DNA of 64,000 nucleotides from Afipia massiliensis (GCF_014203115.1 NZ_JACHIJ010000001.1:744001-808000); one strand, 5' to 3'; shown: positions 1 through 8,895, counted from the first letter of the stretch. The notes: generated by a model not told the origin, from the sequence alone. A program made the numbers and translations.

Positions 1-535
1 TGATGCCGGCCTTGCCAGCGATCTGCTCCATGCCGATATGCAGCGATGTTCCCGCACCCGGCGTCGCATATGTCACCTTGCCGGGATTGGCCTTGGCGAA
101 ATCCACCACGTCCTTCCATGTCTTGAACTGCGATTCCGCATTGGTGGTCACACCGAAGGTGTAGCCGGTCAGATGGACGATGTAGGTGAAATCCTTCTCC
201 GGATTCCACGACACGTCCTGCATCAGCGGAAGACGGAACACGGTGATCGGTATCTGCGAAATGGTGTAGCCGTCCGGTTTCGCTGCCGCCGCCATCGTCG
301 CCGGGCCGACCGTGCCGCCGCCACCGGCCTTGTTGTCCACCACAACCGGCTGCCCGAGAATCTTCGATGCGCTTTCGGCGATCGCGCGCATCGAGATGTC
401 GGTCGATCCACCCGCAGGCCAGGGCACGATCAATGTGATCGGCTTGGTGGGGTACTCCTGCGCCATCGCGACACCGCAAACCGCCGCGAACGCAGCCGCG
501 GCCAATCCGGTCTTCAGTACGGTTCGATAAGTCAT
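1..535 (-). CDS. TctC/Bug family solute-binding protein (3' part cut by window edge)
   Basis: Periplasmic solute-binding protein of the tripartite tricarboxylate transporter (Bug) family. Read on the minus strand from ATG at 535, it gives a signal peptide ending near AMAQ (residues 23-26). The family hallmark YPTKPITLIVPWPAGGSTD follows, then the GQPVVVDNKAGGGGTVG segment. About 178 codons are present, roughly the first 55 percent of a usual 320-residue protein; the rest lies beyond base 1. No TctA/TctB membrane genes are seen here, as is common for orphan Bug proteins. The ligand, probably a carboxylate, cannot be told from sequence. Confidence 0.92.
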   Translation of the reverse strand, partial: MTYRTVLKTGLAAAAFAAVCGVAMAQEYPTKPITLIVPWPAGGSTDISMRAIAESASKILGQPVVVDNKAGGGGTVGPATMAAAAKPDGYTISQIPITVFRLPLMQDVSWNPEKDFTYIVHLTGYTFGVTTNAESQFKTWKDVVDFAKANPGKVTYATPGAGTSLHIGMEQIAGKAGI

Positions 536-869
536 AGATCATTTCTCCCTTGGAGGTTCGTGATGATGTCCGAACCTGTCTTGTTCTGTTTTTATGGACC
601 GATGATCCCTGAAATCGGCGCGAAAGAAAAGCAAGGAGACGCATCAGAGTGCAGTTATTGCGACGCATCAGGCCGCTGCGTCGTTTAATCCCAGAATGTG
701 CTACCTCTCGTTCGCTTAGCGAAACAGACCGCCCCACATTCAGACACCGCACCGCGCGTGCCCCGGAAACCCTGCCTCTTTTGGCATCATCGAATCGAGC
801 CCAACGGCGTCGCGGATCGGCTATGGTCATGGAACCATCAGCACCCGGCCGTTGCCAACGGAGCCCTCA
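536..869. other. Divergent intergenic region between tctC-like gene and nikR
   Basis: No convincing gene is seen in this stretch of about 330 bases. Reading frames that cross it lack ribosome binding sites and family resemblance. It should carry the promoters of the two flanking divergent genes. The only clear structure is a short inverted repeat near 823-838, listed separately. Confidence 0.5.
823..838. promoter_or_regulatory. Candidate nikR operator (ATGGT-N6-ACCAT)
   Basis: ATGGT (823-827) and ACCAT (834-838) form an inverted repeat whose end is 31 bases upstream of the nikR ATG. Its position suits autoregulation. It does not match the long-spaced GTATGA/TCATAC operator known for E. coli NikR, so the assignment is speculative. 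Confidence 0.25.
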
Positions 870-1325
870 ATGCACCGCGTTACCATCACCCTCGACGACG
901 ATCTCATGGCGGACCTGGACCGCATGATCGAGCAGCATGGCTATCAGAACCGTTCCGAAGCCATCCGCGATTTCGCCCGGGCCGGGATGCAGCAGGCGGC
1001 ACAGGATGCCGGAAAGGCCGGCGGCGAATGCGTCGCCGCGCTGGTCTATGTCTACGATCACGCCGCACGCGATCTCTCAAGCCGCCTTGTCAACAATTTC
1101 CACAACCACCACGATCTGTCGCTGGCGACGCTGCACGTGCATTTGGACAACGATAACTGCATGGAGATCACCGCGCTGAAGGGCCGGACCGCCGACGTGC
1201 AGCATCTGGCCGATCACGTCATCGCAGAGCGCGGGGTCCGCTATGGCCGCGTGGTGATGATCCCCACCGACCCCGGCGCCAAGCCCTCCGCTGCGCGCAA
1301 GCGTCCGGCGCACCGGCACACCTGA
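870..1325 (+). CDS. nikR: Nickel-responsive transcriptional regulator NikR
   Basis: Ribbon-helix-helix repressor of nickel uptake genes, 151 aa. The N-terminal RHH domain (MHRVTITLDDDLMADLD, then RSEAIRDFAR near 28-37) is followed by the ACT-like metal-binding domain. High-affinity nickel ligands known from E. coli NikR are conserved at H78, H89, H91 (TLHVH) and C97. ATG 870 is preferred over the in-frame TTG at 852 because GGAG lies at 860-863 and the protein then begins exactly at the RHH strand. The tail is extended and basic (KPSAARKRPAHRHT), with histidines at the end. No nickel transporter or nickel enzyme gene is adjacent, so its target is probably elsewhere. Confidence 0.93.
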   Translation: MHRVTITLDDDLMADLDRMIEQHGYQNRSEAIRDFARAGMQQAAQDAGKAGGECVAALVYVYDHAARDLSSRLVNNFHNHHDLSLATLHVHLDNDNCMEITALKGRTADVQHLADHVIAERGVRYGRVVMIPTDPGAKPSAARKRPAHRHT

Positions 1326-1376
1326 CCCTCCATTTCCGGAGATGTTTCCGGCACGAACCTGCGGTATCGATCCATC

Positions 1377-2645
1377 ATGACAAAAGCCAGATCCAATCTT
1401 CAGATCGATTCTACGCGCCTCTGGGGCGATATCCATGAAACCGCTAAATTCGGCGCCACGCCGAAAGGCGGCGTGAAGCGCCTTACCCTTGGCGCCGAGG
1501 ACAAGCAGGTGCGTGACTGGTTCCGCGCCGCCTGCGAGGCCGCGGGCTGCGAAGTCCGCGTCGATGCGCTCGGCACCATGTTCGCGATCCGGCCCGGCCG
1601 CGATATGTCGAAGCCGCCGATCGGGATCGGCTCGCACCTCGACACCCAGCCGACCGGCGGCAAGTATGACGGCATTCTCGGAACGCTGGCCGCGCTGGAA
1701 GTCGTCCGTGCCCTGAACGACGCCGGGATCGAGACCGACATTCCCGTTTGCGTCTGCAACTGGACCAACGAGGAAGGCTCGCGCTATGCGCCGGCGATGA
1801 TGGCCTCCGCCGCCTATGCCGGCGACTACACCACTGACGATATTCTCGGACGGAAGGATGCCGACGGCATCACGGTGGCGGACGCGCTCGATACCATCGG
1901 CTATCGCGGCGCGGATGCGGTCGGGAAGCAAAAGTTCAGCGCCTTCGTCGAATTGCACATCGAACAGGGCCCGTTGTTGGAGGCCGAGAACAAGACCATC
2001 GGCGTGGTCGATCGCGGCCAAGGCATCATCTGGTACGATGGCACGATTTCAGGCTTCGCCAGCCACGCCGGCACGACGCCGATGCCGTTGCGCAAGGACG
2101 CGCTGGCGGCGTTCTCGGAGGTCGTGCTCGCAGTGGAAAAGATCGCGCGCGATCACGGACCAAATGCAGTCGGCACCATCGGCGAAATCAAGATCGACAA
2201 TCCGTCACGCAACGTCATCCCCGGCGACCTCGCCTTCACGGTCGACATTCGCAGTTCGGAGTCAAACATTCTCGACAGCCTGCATAGCGCCATACAGGCC
2301 GCCGTCACCGAAATCGCCGCCCGCCGCAAGGTGAGCATCGATGTCCAGCAGATCTGGCGGAAAGAACCTACCGTCTTCAACACCACGCTGGTTGATGCAG
2401 TTGAGGCTGCCACCAAGGAGATGGGCTACAGCCACCGCCGCATCACCTCCGGCGCGGGCCACGATGCCTGCAATCTGGCGTGTGTCGTTCCAGCGGCGAT
2501 GATCTTCGTCCCCTGCAAGGACGGCATCAGCCACAACGAACTGGAAGACGCGACACAGGCCGACTGCACGGCGGGCGCCAACGTGCTGCTGCATACGGTT
2601 CTGGCGCTGGCAGGCGTTGCATCTGCCCCGAATGCCAATAGCTAA
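1377..2645 (+). CDS. M20-family Zn hydrolase, N-carbamoyl-L-amino acid hydrolase / beta-ureidopropionase type
   Basis: Amidohydrolase of the hydantoinase/carbamoylase (amaB / allantoate amidohydrolase) group, 422 aa, normal length. Metal ligands are visible: GIGSHLDTQPTGGKYDG (H87, D89, D98), WTNEEGSR (E132/E133) and VELHIEQGP, and a late histidine in the SGAGHDACN segment near the C-terminus. It should remove the N-carbamoyl group of N-carbamoyl amino acids or beta-ureidopropionate, releasing ammonia and CO2. No hydantoinase or dihydropyrimidinase is adjacent, so the exact substrate is open. It is followed after 30 bases by oligopeptidase B and may be cotranscribed with it. Confidence 0.88.
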   Translation: MTKARSNLQIDSTRLWGDIHETAKFGATPKGGVKRLTLGAEDKQVRDWFRAACEAAGCEVRVDALGTMFAIRPGRDMSKPPIGIGSHLDTQPTGGKYDGILGTLAALEVVRALNDAGIETDIPVCVCNWTNEEGSRYAPAMMASAAYAGDYTTDDILGRKDADGITVADALDTIGYRGADAVGKQKFSAFVELHIEQGPLLEAENKTIGVVDRGQGIIWYDGTISGFASHAGTTPMPLRKDALAAFSEVVLAVEKIARDHGPNAVGTIGEIKIDNPSRNVIPGDLAFTVDIRSSESNILDSLHSAIQAAVTEIAARRKVSIDVQQIWRKEPTVFNTTLVDAVEAATKEMGYSHRRITSGAGHDACNLACVVPAAMIFVPCKDGISHNELEDATQADCTAGANVLLHTVLALAGVASAPNANS

Positions 2646-2675
2646 GCTTAAAGTTCTCACCGGAAGCAAATCTCC

Positions 2676-4778
2676 ATGACCACTCGCCCTCCCGCGGCTG
2701 CGCCCGTCGCCCCGCGCCGTCCCCACAGCTTCACGCACCACGGCATCACCGTGACCGACGATTATGCGTGGCTGAAAGATGAGAACTGGCAGGAGGTGCT
2801 GCGCGAGCCGTCCGTGCTCAAGCCGGACATTCGTGCCTATCTCGAAGCGGAAAACGCTTATGCCGATACGGTGCTCGGTCACACCACAGGGCTTCAGCAA
2901 AAGCTGGTCGCGGAAATGCGCGGCCGCATCAAGGAGGACGATTCCAGCGTCCCCTCGCCCGATGGCCCGTTTGCGTATTTTCACAAGTATCGCGAAGGCG
3001 GCCAGCACGAGCAGATCGCACGGCAGCCCCGTGACGGCGGCGAGGCGCGTTTCATCATCGACGGCGATGAACTTGCGAAGCAGACCGAATATTTCAAGTT
3101 CGGGGAAGCGCGCCACTCCCCCGACCATACGCTGGAAGGATGGAGCGCGGACGTTCGCGGCTCCGAATATTTCACCATCCGCGTCCGCGACTGGCAAACC
3201 GGAATCGACAGCGCCGATGTCATCGAGGAAACCGACGGCGGCATCGTCTGGGCGGCGGACTCGAAATCATTCTTCTACGTCAAGCTCGACGACAACCATC
3301 GCCCGATGCAGGTCTATCGCCACGTCCTCGGCACCCCGCAGTCGGACGACGCGCTGGTTTACGAAGAAAAGGACTCCGGCTGGTTCACGCATATCCATGA
3401 AAGCGCCAGTGGACGCTTCTGCGTCATCGCGGGCGGAGATCATGAAACGTCCGAACAGCGACTGATCGATCTGAGCGCACCGGAAACTGCTCCGCGCCTG
3501 ATCGCAAAGCGCGAGGACGGCGTTCAGTACGCGGTCGCGGATCGCGGTGATCAGCTTTTCATCCTGACCAACGCCGACGACGCCATCGACTTCAAGATCG
3601 TCACCGCGCCGCTGGCCTCACCCGCGCGCAAGAACTGGCGCGACCTGATCCCGCACCGGCCCGGCACCTACATCATCGATCTCGAACTTTATTCCGGTCA
3701 TCTGGTGCGGATGGAACGTACCAACGCGCTGCCGTCCATCGTCATCCGCGATCTTGCGACCCTGCAGGAACACGCCATTGCGTTCGACGAGGCGGCCTAT
3801 TCGCTCGGCACCCTTGGCGGCTACGAATTCGACACCACTCAGATCCGGTTTTCCTACTCGTCGATGACGACGCCATCGGAAGTGTTCGACTACGACATGG
3901 TCAGCCGCCAGCGCACGCTGCGCAAGCGTCAGGAGATTCCGTCCGGCCACGATCCGGCGAACTATGTCACCACGCGGATCATGGCGACATCCAACGATGG
4001 CGCTCAGGTGCCGGTTTCGATCCTCCATCGCAAGGATCTGAAGCGCGACGGCAGCGCGCCGCTGTTGCTTTATGGATACGGCTCTTATGGCAGCTCTATG
4101 CCGGCGTCGTTCTCCGCAAACCGGCTGTCGCTGGTCGATCGCGGCTTTGTCTATGCCATCGCGCATATCCGCGGCGGCGCGGACAAGGGCTGGGGCTGGT
4201 ATCTCGACGGCAAGCGCGAAAAGAAGACGAAAACGTTCGACGACTTCGCCGCCGCCGGCCAGGCGATGATCGAAGCGAGATACACTTCCGCGAAAAGGAT
4301 CGTCGGCCACGGCGGCAGCGCGGGCGGCATGCTGATGGGCGCTGTGGCAAACCGCTCGGGCGAACTGTTTGCGGGCATCGTAGCCGAAGTCCCGTTCGTC
4401 GATGTGCTGAACACCATGCTCGACGAGTCATTGCCGCTGACGCCGCCGGAATGGCCCGAATGGGGCAACCCGATCGAGAGCGCGGCCGATTTCAAAACCA
4501 TCCTGTCGTATTCGCCTTACGATAATGTTGCGGCGAAAGACTATCCCGCGATTCTGGCGATGGGCGGCCTCGCCGATCCGCGCGTCACCTACTGGGAACC
4601 AGCAAAATGGATTGCACGGCTGCGTCCCGTGATGACGGGTGGTGGACCGGTGTTGTTACGCACCAACATGGGCGCGGGCCACGGCGGCGCGTCGGGCCGC
4701 TTCAACCGGCTGGATGAAATCGCGATTGCTTACGCGTTTGCGCTGTGGGCGGTGGGGCTGGCGGACGGCGAAAGCTAG
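2676..4778 (+). CDS. ptrB: Oligopeptidase B (prolyl oligopeptidase family S9A)
   Basis: Serine oligopeptidase of 700 aa, cleaving after basic residues in small peptides. There is no signal peptide, so it is probably cytosolic. The N-terminal beta-propeller includes DDYAWLKDENW near residue 28 and GGIVWAADSKSFFYV. The C-terminal alpha/beta hydrolase carries the catalytic triad: S548 in GHGGSAGGMLMG, D634 in GLADPRVTYWEPAKW and H669 in GAGHGGASGR. HIRGGADKGWGWY is the usual motif ahead of the nucleophile elbow. Length and order match the PtrB family. A strong terminator follows at 4849. Confidence 0.93.
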   Translation: MTTRPPAAAPVAPRRPHSFTHHGITVTDDYAWLKDENWQEVLREPSVLKPDIRAYLEAENAYADTVLGHTTGLQQKLVAEMRGRIKEDDSSVPSPDGPFAYFHKYREGGQHEQIARQPRDGGEARFIIDGDELAKQTEYFKFGEARHSPDHTLEGWSADVRGSEYFTIRVRDWQTGIDSADVIEETDGGIVWAADSKSFFYVKLDDNHRPMQVYRHVLGTPQSDDALVYEEKDSGWFTHIHESASGRFCVIAGGDHETSEQRLIDLSAPETAPRLIAKREDGVQYAVADRGDQLFILTNADDAIDFKIVTAPLASPARKNWRDLIPHRPGTYIIDLELYSGHLVRMERTNALPSIVIRDLATLQEHAIAFDEAAYSLGTLGGYEFDTTQIRFSYSSMTTPSEVFDYDMVSRQRTLRKRQEIPSGHDPANYVTTRIMATSNDGAQVPVSILHRKDLKRDGSAPLLLYGYGSYGSSMPASFSANRLSLVDRGFVYAIAHIRGGADKGWGWYLDGKREKKTKTFDDFAAAGQAMIEARYTSAKRIVGHGGSAGGMLMGAVANRSGELFAGIVAEVPFVDVLNTMLDESLPLTPPEWPEWGNPIESAADFKTILSYSPYDNVAAKDYPAILAMGGLADPRVTYWEPAKWIARLRPVMTGGGPVLLRTNMGAGHGGASGRFNRLDEIAIAYAFALWAVGLADGES

Positions 4779-4848
4779 AGCTTTTCTCTTACCTTACAGG
4801 TAATTTAATCGCCGTCGTCAGACGCTCATGATGCAAATTGATTCCGTT

Positions 4849-4875
4849 GCAGCGCGTCGTGACGCGCTGCTTTTC
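4849..4875 (+). terminator. Rho-independent terminator after ptrB
   Basis: A perfect 10-bp stem, GCAGCGCGTC (4849-4858) pairing with GACGCGCTGC (4861-4870), has a GT loop and is followed by TTTTCT. It lies about 70 bases after the ptrB stop and before the MFS gene, so the latter probably has its own promoter. Confidence 0.85.
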
Positions 4876-4926
4876 TGTGCCATACTCAGTTACTGACCCG
4901 CTGCCTCTCGTTTCTGGAATGCCCGC

Positions 4927-6222
4927 ATGCGCCGCCTGCCCTTCTATTACGGCTGGATCATTGTCGCCGTAACCTTCATCACCATGGGCATTGGCGTAAA
5001 CGCCCGCACCTCGTTCTCGCTGTTCTTTTCACCGATCGTCGATGAGTTCGGCTGGGATCGCGGCATCACCGCAGGCGCGTTCTCCGTCGGCTTTCTAGTC
5101 TCGGCGCTGCTCAGTCCGTTGATGGGCAAGCTGATGGACCGCAGCGGTCCGCGCACCGTGATGGAGCTTGGTGTGGTTCTGATGGGCGCGGGCCTCCTGC
5201 TCGCGCCACTGACGACGCAGCCATGGCATCTTTACGTCACCATCGGATGTCTCGTCGGTGCCGGCAGCATCTGTCTCGGTTACTCCGGCCAGTCGCTGTT
5301 TCTGCCGAACTGGTTCGTGAAGCGCCGAGGCCTCGCGGTCGGCCTTGCCTTCGCAGGCGTCGGCATCGGCTCCATCATCATCCTGCCGTGGGTGCAGTTC
5401 CTGATCGACAGAAGCGGCTGGCGATCCGCCAGTTGGGCGATGGGCATTCTCGTTCTTGTTGCACTGATCCCGCTCAACCTGCTGCTGCGGAAACGCCCCG
5501 AGGACATCGGTCTGCAACCGGACGGCGACGCCGCGCCGACGGCAACAACGATTCCGCCTCCATCGAACATCGTCGATCCGGCATGGGCCGCGACCGACTG
5601 GACGCTCGGCCTTGCGGTGCGCACCGCGCGGTTCTGGTGGATCTCGCTCGGCTACTTCTGCGGCCTCTATGTCTGGTACGCCGTGCAGGTGCATCAGACC
5701 AAGTATCTCGTCGAGATCGGATTTAGCTCGACCTCCGCCGCATGGGCGCTGGGCATGGTCAGCCTGATCGGCATTCCGGGACAGATCGCGCTCGGCTATC
5801 TCTCCGACCGCATCGGCCGCGAATGGATCTGGACGATATCGAGTCTTGGCTTCGCGATCTGCTTTGCCATGCTGATCGCATTGCAGTTCGCGCCGACGCT
5901 GCTGCTGGTCTACGTCATGGTCGTCGCGCAAGGCGCGCTTGGCTACGGCTTCACTTCGATCATGGGCGCAGTGGTCGCCGAAATTTTCCAGGGCAAGCAC
6001 TTCGGAACGATCTTCGGCACCATCGGATTCACCGCGCTGGCCGGCGGCGCAGCAGGGCCTTGGGTGACCGGCATCCTGCACGACATCTACGGCGACTACA
6101 CGCTGGCTTTCATCATCGGCATTGCGGTGAGCGCGCTGTCCGCCGCCGCGATCTGGCTCGCATCTCCCGGCAAGATCCGCGCCGTTGCGGGCCGCATGGA
6201 CCGGATCGCGAAGGCGGCCTAA
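4927..6222 (+). CDS. MFS transporter, monocarboxylate/oxalate-formate-antiporter-like
   Basis: Major facilitator with about 12 membrane segments, 431 aa. It opens with RLPFYYGWIIVAVTF and has the motif-A-like MGKLMDRSGPRTVM between TM2 and TM3, plus the second-half equivalent GYLSDRIGREW. EFGWDRGITAGAFS after TM1 is typical of the OFA/MCT-like group, whose members usually carry small carboxylates. It closely resembles the second MFS gene at 49915 in this window. Its stop overlaps the convergent gene on the minus strand by four bases. The substrate is unknown. Confidence 0.88.
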   Translation: MRRLPFYYGWIIVAVTFITMGIGVNARTSFSLFFSPIVDEFGWDRGITAGAFSVGFLVSALLSPLMGKLMDRSGPRTVMELGVVLMGAGLLLAPLTTQPWHLYVTIGCLVGAGSICLGYSGQSLFLPNWFVKRRGLAVGLAFAGVGIGSIIILPWVQFLIDRSGWRSASWAMGILVLVALIPLNLLLRKRPEDIGLQPDGDAAPTATTIPPPSNIVDPAWAATDWTLGLAVRTARFWWISLGYFCGLYVWYAVQVHQTKYLVEIGFSSTSAAWALGMVSLIGIPGQIALGYLSDRIGREWIWTISSLGFAICFAMLIALQFAPTLLLVYVMVVAQGALGYGFTSIMGAVVAEIFQGKHFGTIFGTIGFTALAGGAAGPWVTGILHDIYGDYTLAFIIGIAVSALSAAAIWLASPGKIRAVAGRMDRIAKAA

Positions 6223-6824
6223 AGCCCGATCTGTACCGGATAGCCTTCGCGCAGCGCATTGACGATCGACGGCGGTGTCAGAAGGCTCGCATCGGCGAGA
6301 CTTGTCGACGCGCGGCTATAGCCCGCAAACGACCAACGCCATGCCTCATTGTTTGCGATCACGTAACTCTCGCCGCCGCTCGTCACCATAGCCCCGTTCG
6401 GCAGCTTGAGCGCGGCGATGCTTAATGGATGCAGCCGTTTTTCGCGACCATCGAGACGCTCGCCGTGAAGCACGGCGTCCATTTCGGTCGCAAAGGGTTT
6501 TGCATAGCCGTTGCCCTTGGCCCAAGCGTCACGAAACGCCGTCGCGTCGTCCCTGCGGCAATAAAAGCACGGACGATGCCCTGCTGCGAAGGATGTCGCT
6601 TCATCCAGAAAGAACAGCTCGGTCCAGCTTCGTTGGCTCATGACCGAGCGCCTGCGCCCGCGAAACTCGCACACACAGGTGATCCACGCCTTCGACGACC
6701 AGCGACGGTTCAGCAGCGTCTTCGTCGCCGGATCGTGGATGATGCCGCGATTGCCGGTGAAGCGGCCGCGATGCGCGGTCGCGACGATCTCACCGAACGG
6801 CGACACGCGGTTTTGCAGCGGCAT
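6219..6824 (-). CDS. Conserved hypothetical protein, 201 aa
   Basis: I do not recognise a named function. The soluble protein starts MPLQNRVSPFGEIVAT and contains FLDEATSFAAGHRPCFYCRRDD, where a CxxC pair sits in a His-Arg-rich motif (near 83-93). It also has a conserved-looking HPLSIAALKLPNGAMV segment. Similar short proteins with an (A)AGHRPC-x-x-CRR core are widespread in rhizobia as far as I remember, but uncharacterised. The CxxC with flanking His/Arg could bind zinc or a nucleic acid. The downstream end overlaps the MFS gene's stop. Confidence 0.75.
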   Translation of the reverse strand: MPLQNRVSPFGEIVATAHRGRFTGNRGIIHDPATKTLLNRRWSSKAWITCVCEFRGRRRSVMSQRSWTELFFLDEATSFAAGHRPCFYCRRDDATAFRDAWAKGNGYAKPFATEMDAVLHGERLDGREKRLHPLSIAALKLPNGAMVTSGGESYVIANNEAWRWSFAGYSRASTSLADASLLTPPSIVNALREGYPVQIGL

Positions 6825-6859
6825 GAGGCCTCGTCACTCAGATCAACCGAGGCTCCGCC

Positions 6860-7849
6860 TCAGTTCAATACATCCTGATTGATGACATTCTCGCGGATCG
6901 GCTTGCCGTCGAGCGCGCTAAGGATGTTCCTGGCGGTTTGCAGGCTCATGCGGTCGAGCGCCTCGCGCGTCACCCCCGCCACATGCGGCGCGGTAATGAC
7001 GTTATCGAGCTTGAACAGCGGATGATCCGGCCGCGGCGGCTCCTGCGCAAACACATCGACGCCCGCCCCCGCGATCTTGCCCGACGTGAGCGCTGTATAA
7101 AGTGCGTCCTCGTCGACAATGCCGCCGCGCGCGGTGTTGATGAGGTAAGCCGTCGGCTTCATCAGCTGCAATTGCGCGGTGCTGAACATGTTGACCGTTT
7201 CCGGCGATTTCGGACAATGGATCGACACGAAATCGGCGCGCGGCAGCGCCGTTTTGAGATCGGTTACATATTCCGCGCCCGCCGCCTCAACCTCAGCGGC
7301 AGATTTGAATGGGTCGTAAACCAGAACATTCATCTCCATCGCCACCAGTCGCTTCACTGTCCGGGTACCGATGCGGCCGAACCCGACCACCAGTGCGGTC
7401 TTGCCAAGGAGGTCGAAGGGGATTGCGCCGAGGCGCTTGGTCCAGTTGCCGCTCTTCACAAGGGCATCGAGTTCAGCCGCGCGCTTCGCCAGCGCCAGCA
7501 TCATGAACAGCGCGCATTCGGCGACGGACGGGGAGTTGGCGATGCCCGTGGTCATCAGCGGAATCTTGCGGGCGCTCAGCGCCGCAACATCGACCGCGTC
7601 GTAACCGACGCCGATGCGCGTAACGACCATCATTTCGCCCGACGAGACTATCTCATTGGCGCCGAAACCGGTACCGCCCAGCGCCACGCCATTGACGGGC
7701 GCGTGCTGCCGCAGCATTTCGTTGAAATCCGGCGCGGAGATCGTGTTGGGAAACTCGATGGTCTCGATGTCGCTGCGCTCCCGCAACAGGGCCCAACCAC
7801 CGGGCGACAGGGTTTCCACGATCAGCAGTTTCTTCTTGTTGGTCGCCAT
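6860..7849 (-). CDS. D-isomer-specific 2-hydroxyacid dehydrogenase (phosphoglycerate-dehydrogenase-like)
   Basis: NAD-dependent dehydrogenase, 329 aa. The substrate domain includes RIGVGYDAVDV. The nucleotide fold has VVGFGRIGTRTVKRL, and the catalytic elements are NTARGGIVDEDAL (Arg), the following acidic residue, and TAPHVAGVTREA (His). ATG 7849 is chosen because AGGGG precedes it by about 5 bases on the minus strand; an upstream in-frame ATG at 7906 lacks such a site. It is divergent from an RraA-like aldolase, suggesting a shared route for a hydroxy- or keto-acid. It lacks the ACT domain of long SerA forms. Confidence 0.88.
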   Translation of the reverse strand: MATNKKKLLIVETLSPGGWALLRERSDIETIEFPNTISAPDFNEMLRQHAPVNGVALGGTGFGANEIVSSGEMMVVTRIGVGYDAVDVAALSARKIPLMTTGIANSPSVAECALFMMLALAKRAAELDALVKSGNWTKRLGAIPFDLLGKTALVVGFGRIGTRTVKRLVAMEMNVLVYDPFKSAAEVEAAGAEYVTDLKTALPRADFVSIHCPKSPETVNMFSTAQLQLMKPTAYLINTARGGIVDEDALYTALTSGKIAGAGVDVFAQEPPRPDHPLFKLDNVITAPHVAGVTREALDRMSLQTARNILSALDGKPIRENVINQDVLN

Positions 7850-8038
7850 TTCATCCCCTGATGTTTGTTGATTTTCGTTCAGCGCGAGGCGCAAGTCGCC
7901 CATCATCGCCTTGTTTCGCCTCTTCCCGCAAGCCGGGAAAGGAGCCGAACCGTGCCCTTGCAGCGATCACGTTGCAAAGGCAAACTCCCCACGCCACACC
8001 GTCCGGATCGGCAGAAAACAACAACAGGAGATCAACCC

Positions 8039-8752
8039 GTGACCCAGCCCGCGCCCCATCCCGCATCCCTGCTCGAGACATTGGCACGCTGGGACACGCC
8101 GACCATCTGCAACGCGCTGGAGGTGGTCGCGCCCGAACGCCGTCTCACCGGTTTCACCATCAAGCCGCTGGTGTGTCCGTTTCCCGACTTGCCGCCCATG
8201 GTCGGCTATGCCCGCACCGCAACAATCCGCGCCACTTCTCCATCAAGTCTGTCGCCGGCGGATCAACGCGCCCAGCGCGCCGCCTATTACGAATACTGCG
8301 GCACAGGTCATGGCCCGCGCATCAGCGTGATTCAGGATCTCGACGGCGCGAACATTGGATTCGGCGCGTTCTGGGGTGAGGTCAACAGCTCGGTCCACAA
8401 GGCGCTCGGCTGCCTTGGCGTCGTCACCGACGGATCGATCCGCGACATTCCAGCATGGGCGCCGGGATTTCAGGCGCTGGCCGGCAGCATCGGGCCCTCG
8501 CATGCGTATGTTCATCTCGCCGGATTCGGTGAAGACGTTTGCGTCGCCGGCATGACGGTGCGCTCGGATGATCTGATTCATGCGGATCGTCATGGTGCAG
8601 TCGTGATTCCGGCCAATGTTGCGGCGAAACTCCCGGATGCCGCGCGGCTATGCGAACGCCGCGAAGAGCCGATCCTGGGTATCGCCCGCGATCCCGGCTT
8701 CACCGTGGAGAAGCTCAAGGAAGCGCTGGCCAAGGCTGCGGAGATTCACTAA
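8039..8752 (+). CDS. RraA-like protein / 4-hydroxy-4-methyl-2-oxoglutarate aldolase family
   Basis: 237-aa member of the RraA/demethylmenaquinone-methyltransferase-like fold, which includes HMG/CHA aldolases for pyruvate-yielding retro-aldol reactions. Core motifs are RWDTPTICNALE near the N-terminus and GCLGVVTDGSIRDIP, whose Asp/Arg pair corresponds to the metal and substrate site. GTG 8039 is preferred because AGGAG sits at 8026-8030 with eight bases of spacing. The upstream in-frame ATG at 7865 would add a low-complexity basic stretch. The neighbouring dehydrogenase suggests catabolism rather than RNase E control. Confidence 0.82.
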   Translation: MTQPAPHPASLLETLARWDTPTICNALEVVAPERRLTGFTIKPLVCPFPDLPPMVGYARTATIRATSPSSLSPADQRAQRAAYYEYCGTGHGPRISVIQDLDGANIGFGAFWGEVNSSVHKALGCLGVVTDGSIRDIPAWAPGFQALAGSIGPSHAYVHLAGFGEDVCVAGMTVRSDDLIHADRHGAVVIPANVAAKLPDAARLCERREEPILGIARDPGFTVEKLKEALAKAAEIH

Positions 8753-8808
8753 CGCGTGACGATGGCGCAAGCCTTCTCGCAACACGCAATCAACAGAAGG
8801 TTTGTGCC

Positions 8809-8895
8809 ATGAAAGTCGCGCTCGGCGTCGTCGTCGGACTGGTGATCGGATTTCTCGCCATGACCTATTTCAAGACCGGTCATCTGCCGTTCTGA
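8809..8895 (+). CDS. Small single-span membrane peptide, 28 aa
   Basis: A 28-codon frame encodes MKVALGVVVGLVIGFLAMTY followed by a short polar tail FKTGHLPF. AGAAGG (8795-8800) lies eight bases before the ATG. A near-perfect transmembrane helix (residues 3-21) in so short a frame supports a real small protein. It sits 56 bases after the RraA-like gene and 28 bases before selO, so it may be cotranscribed with both. No function can be assigned. Confidence 0.6.
   Translation: MKVALGVVVGLVIGFLAMTYFKTGHLPF

Noticed and set aside
1077..2021. Long minus-strand open frame (314 codons) opposite the carbamoylase gene
   Set aside because: It is a codon-bias shadow in GC-rich DNA: Arg/Ala/Gly-rich, with no family motif and no ribosome site, and it is fully covered by a recognised gene.
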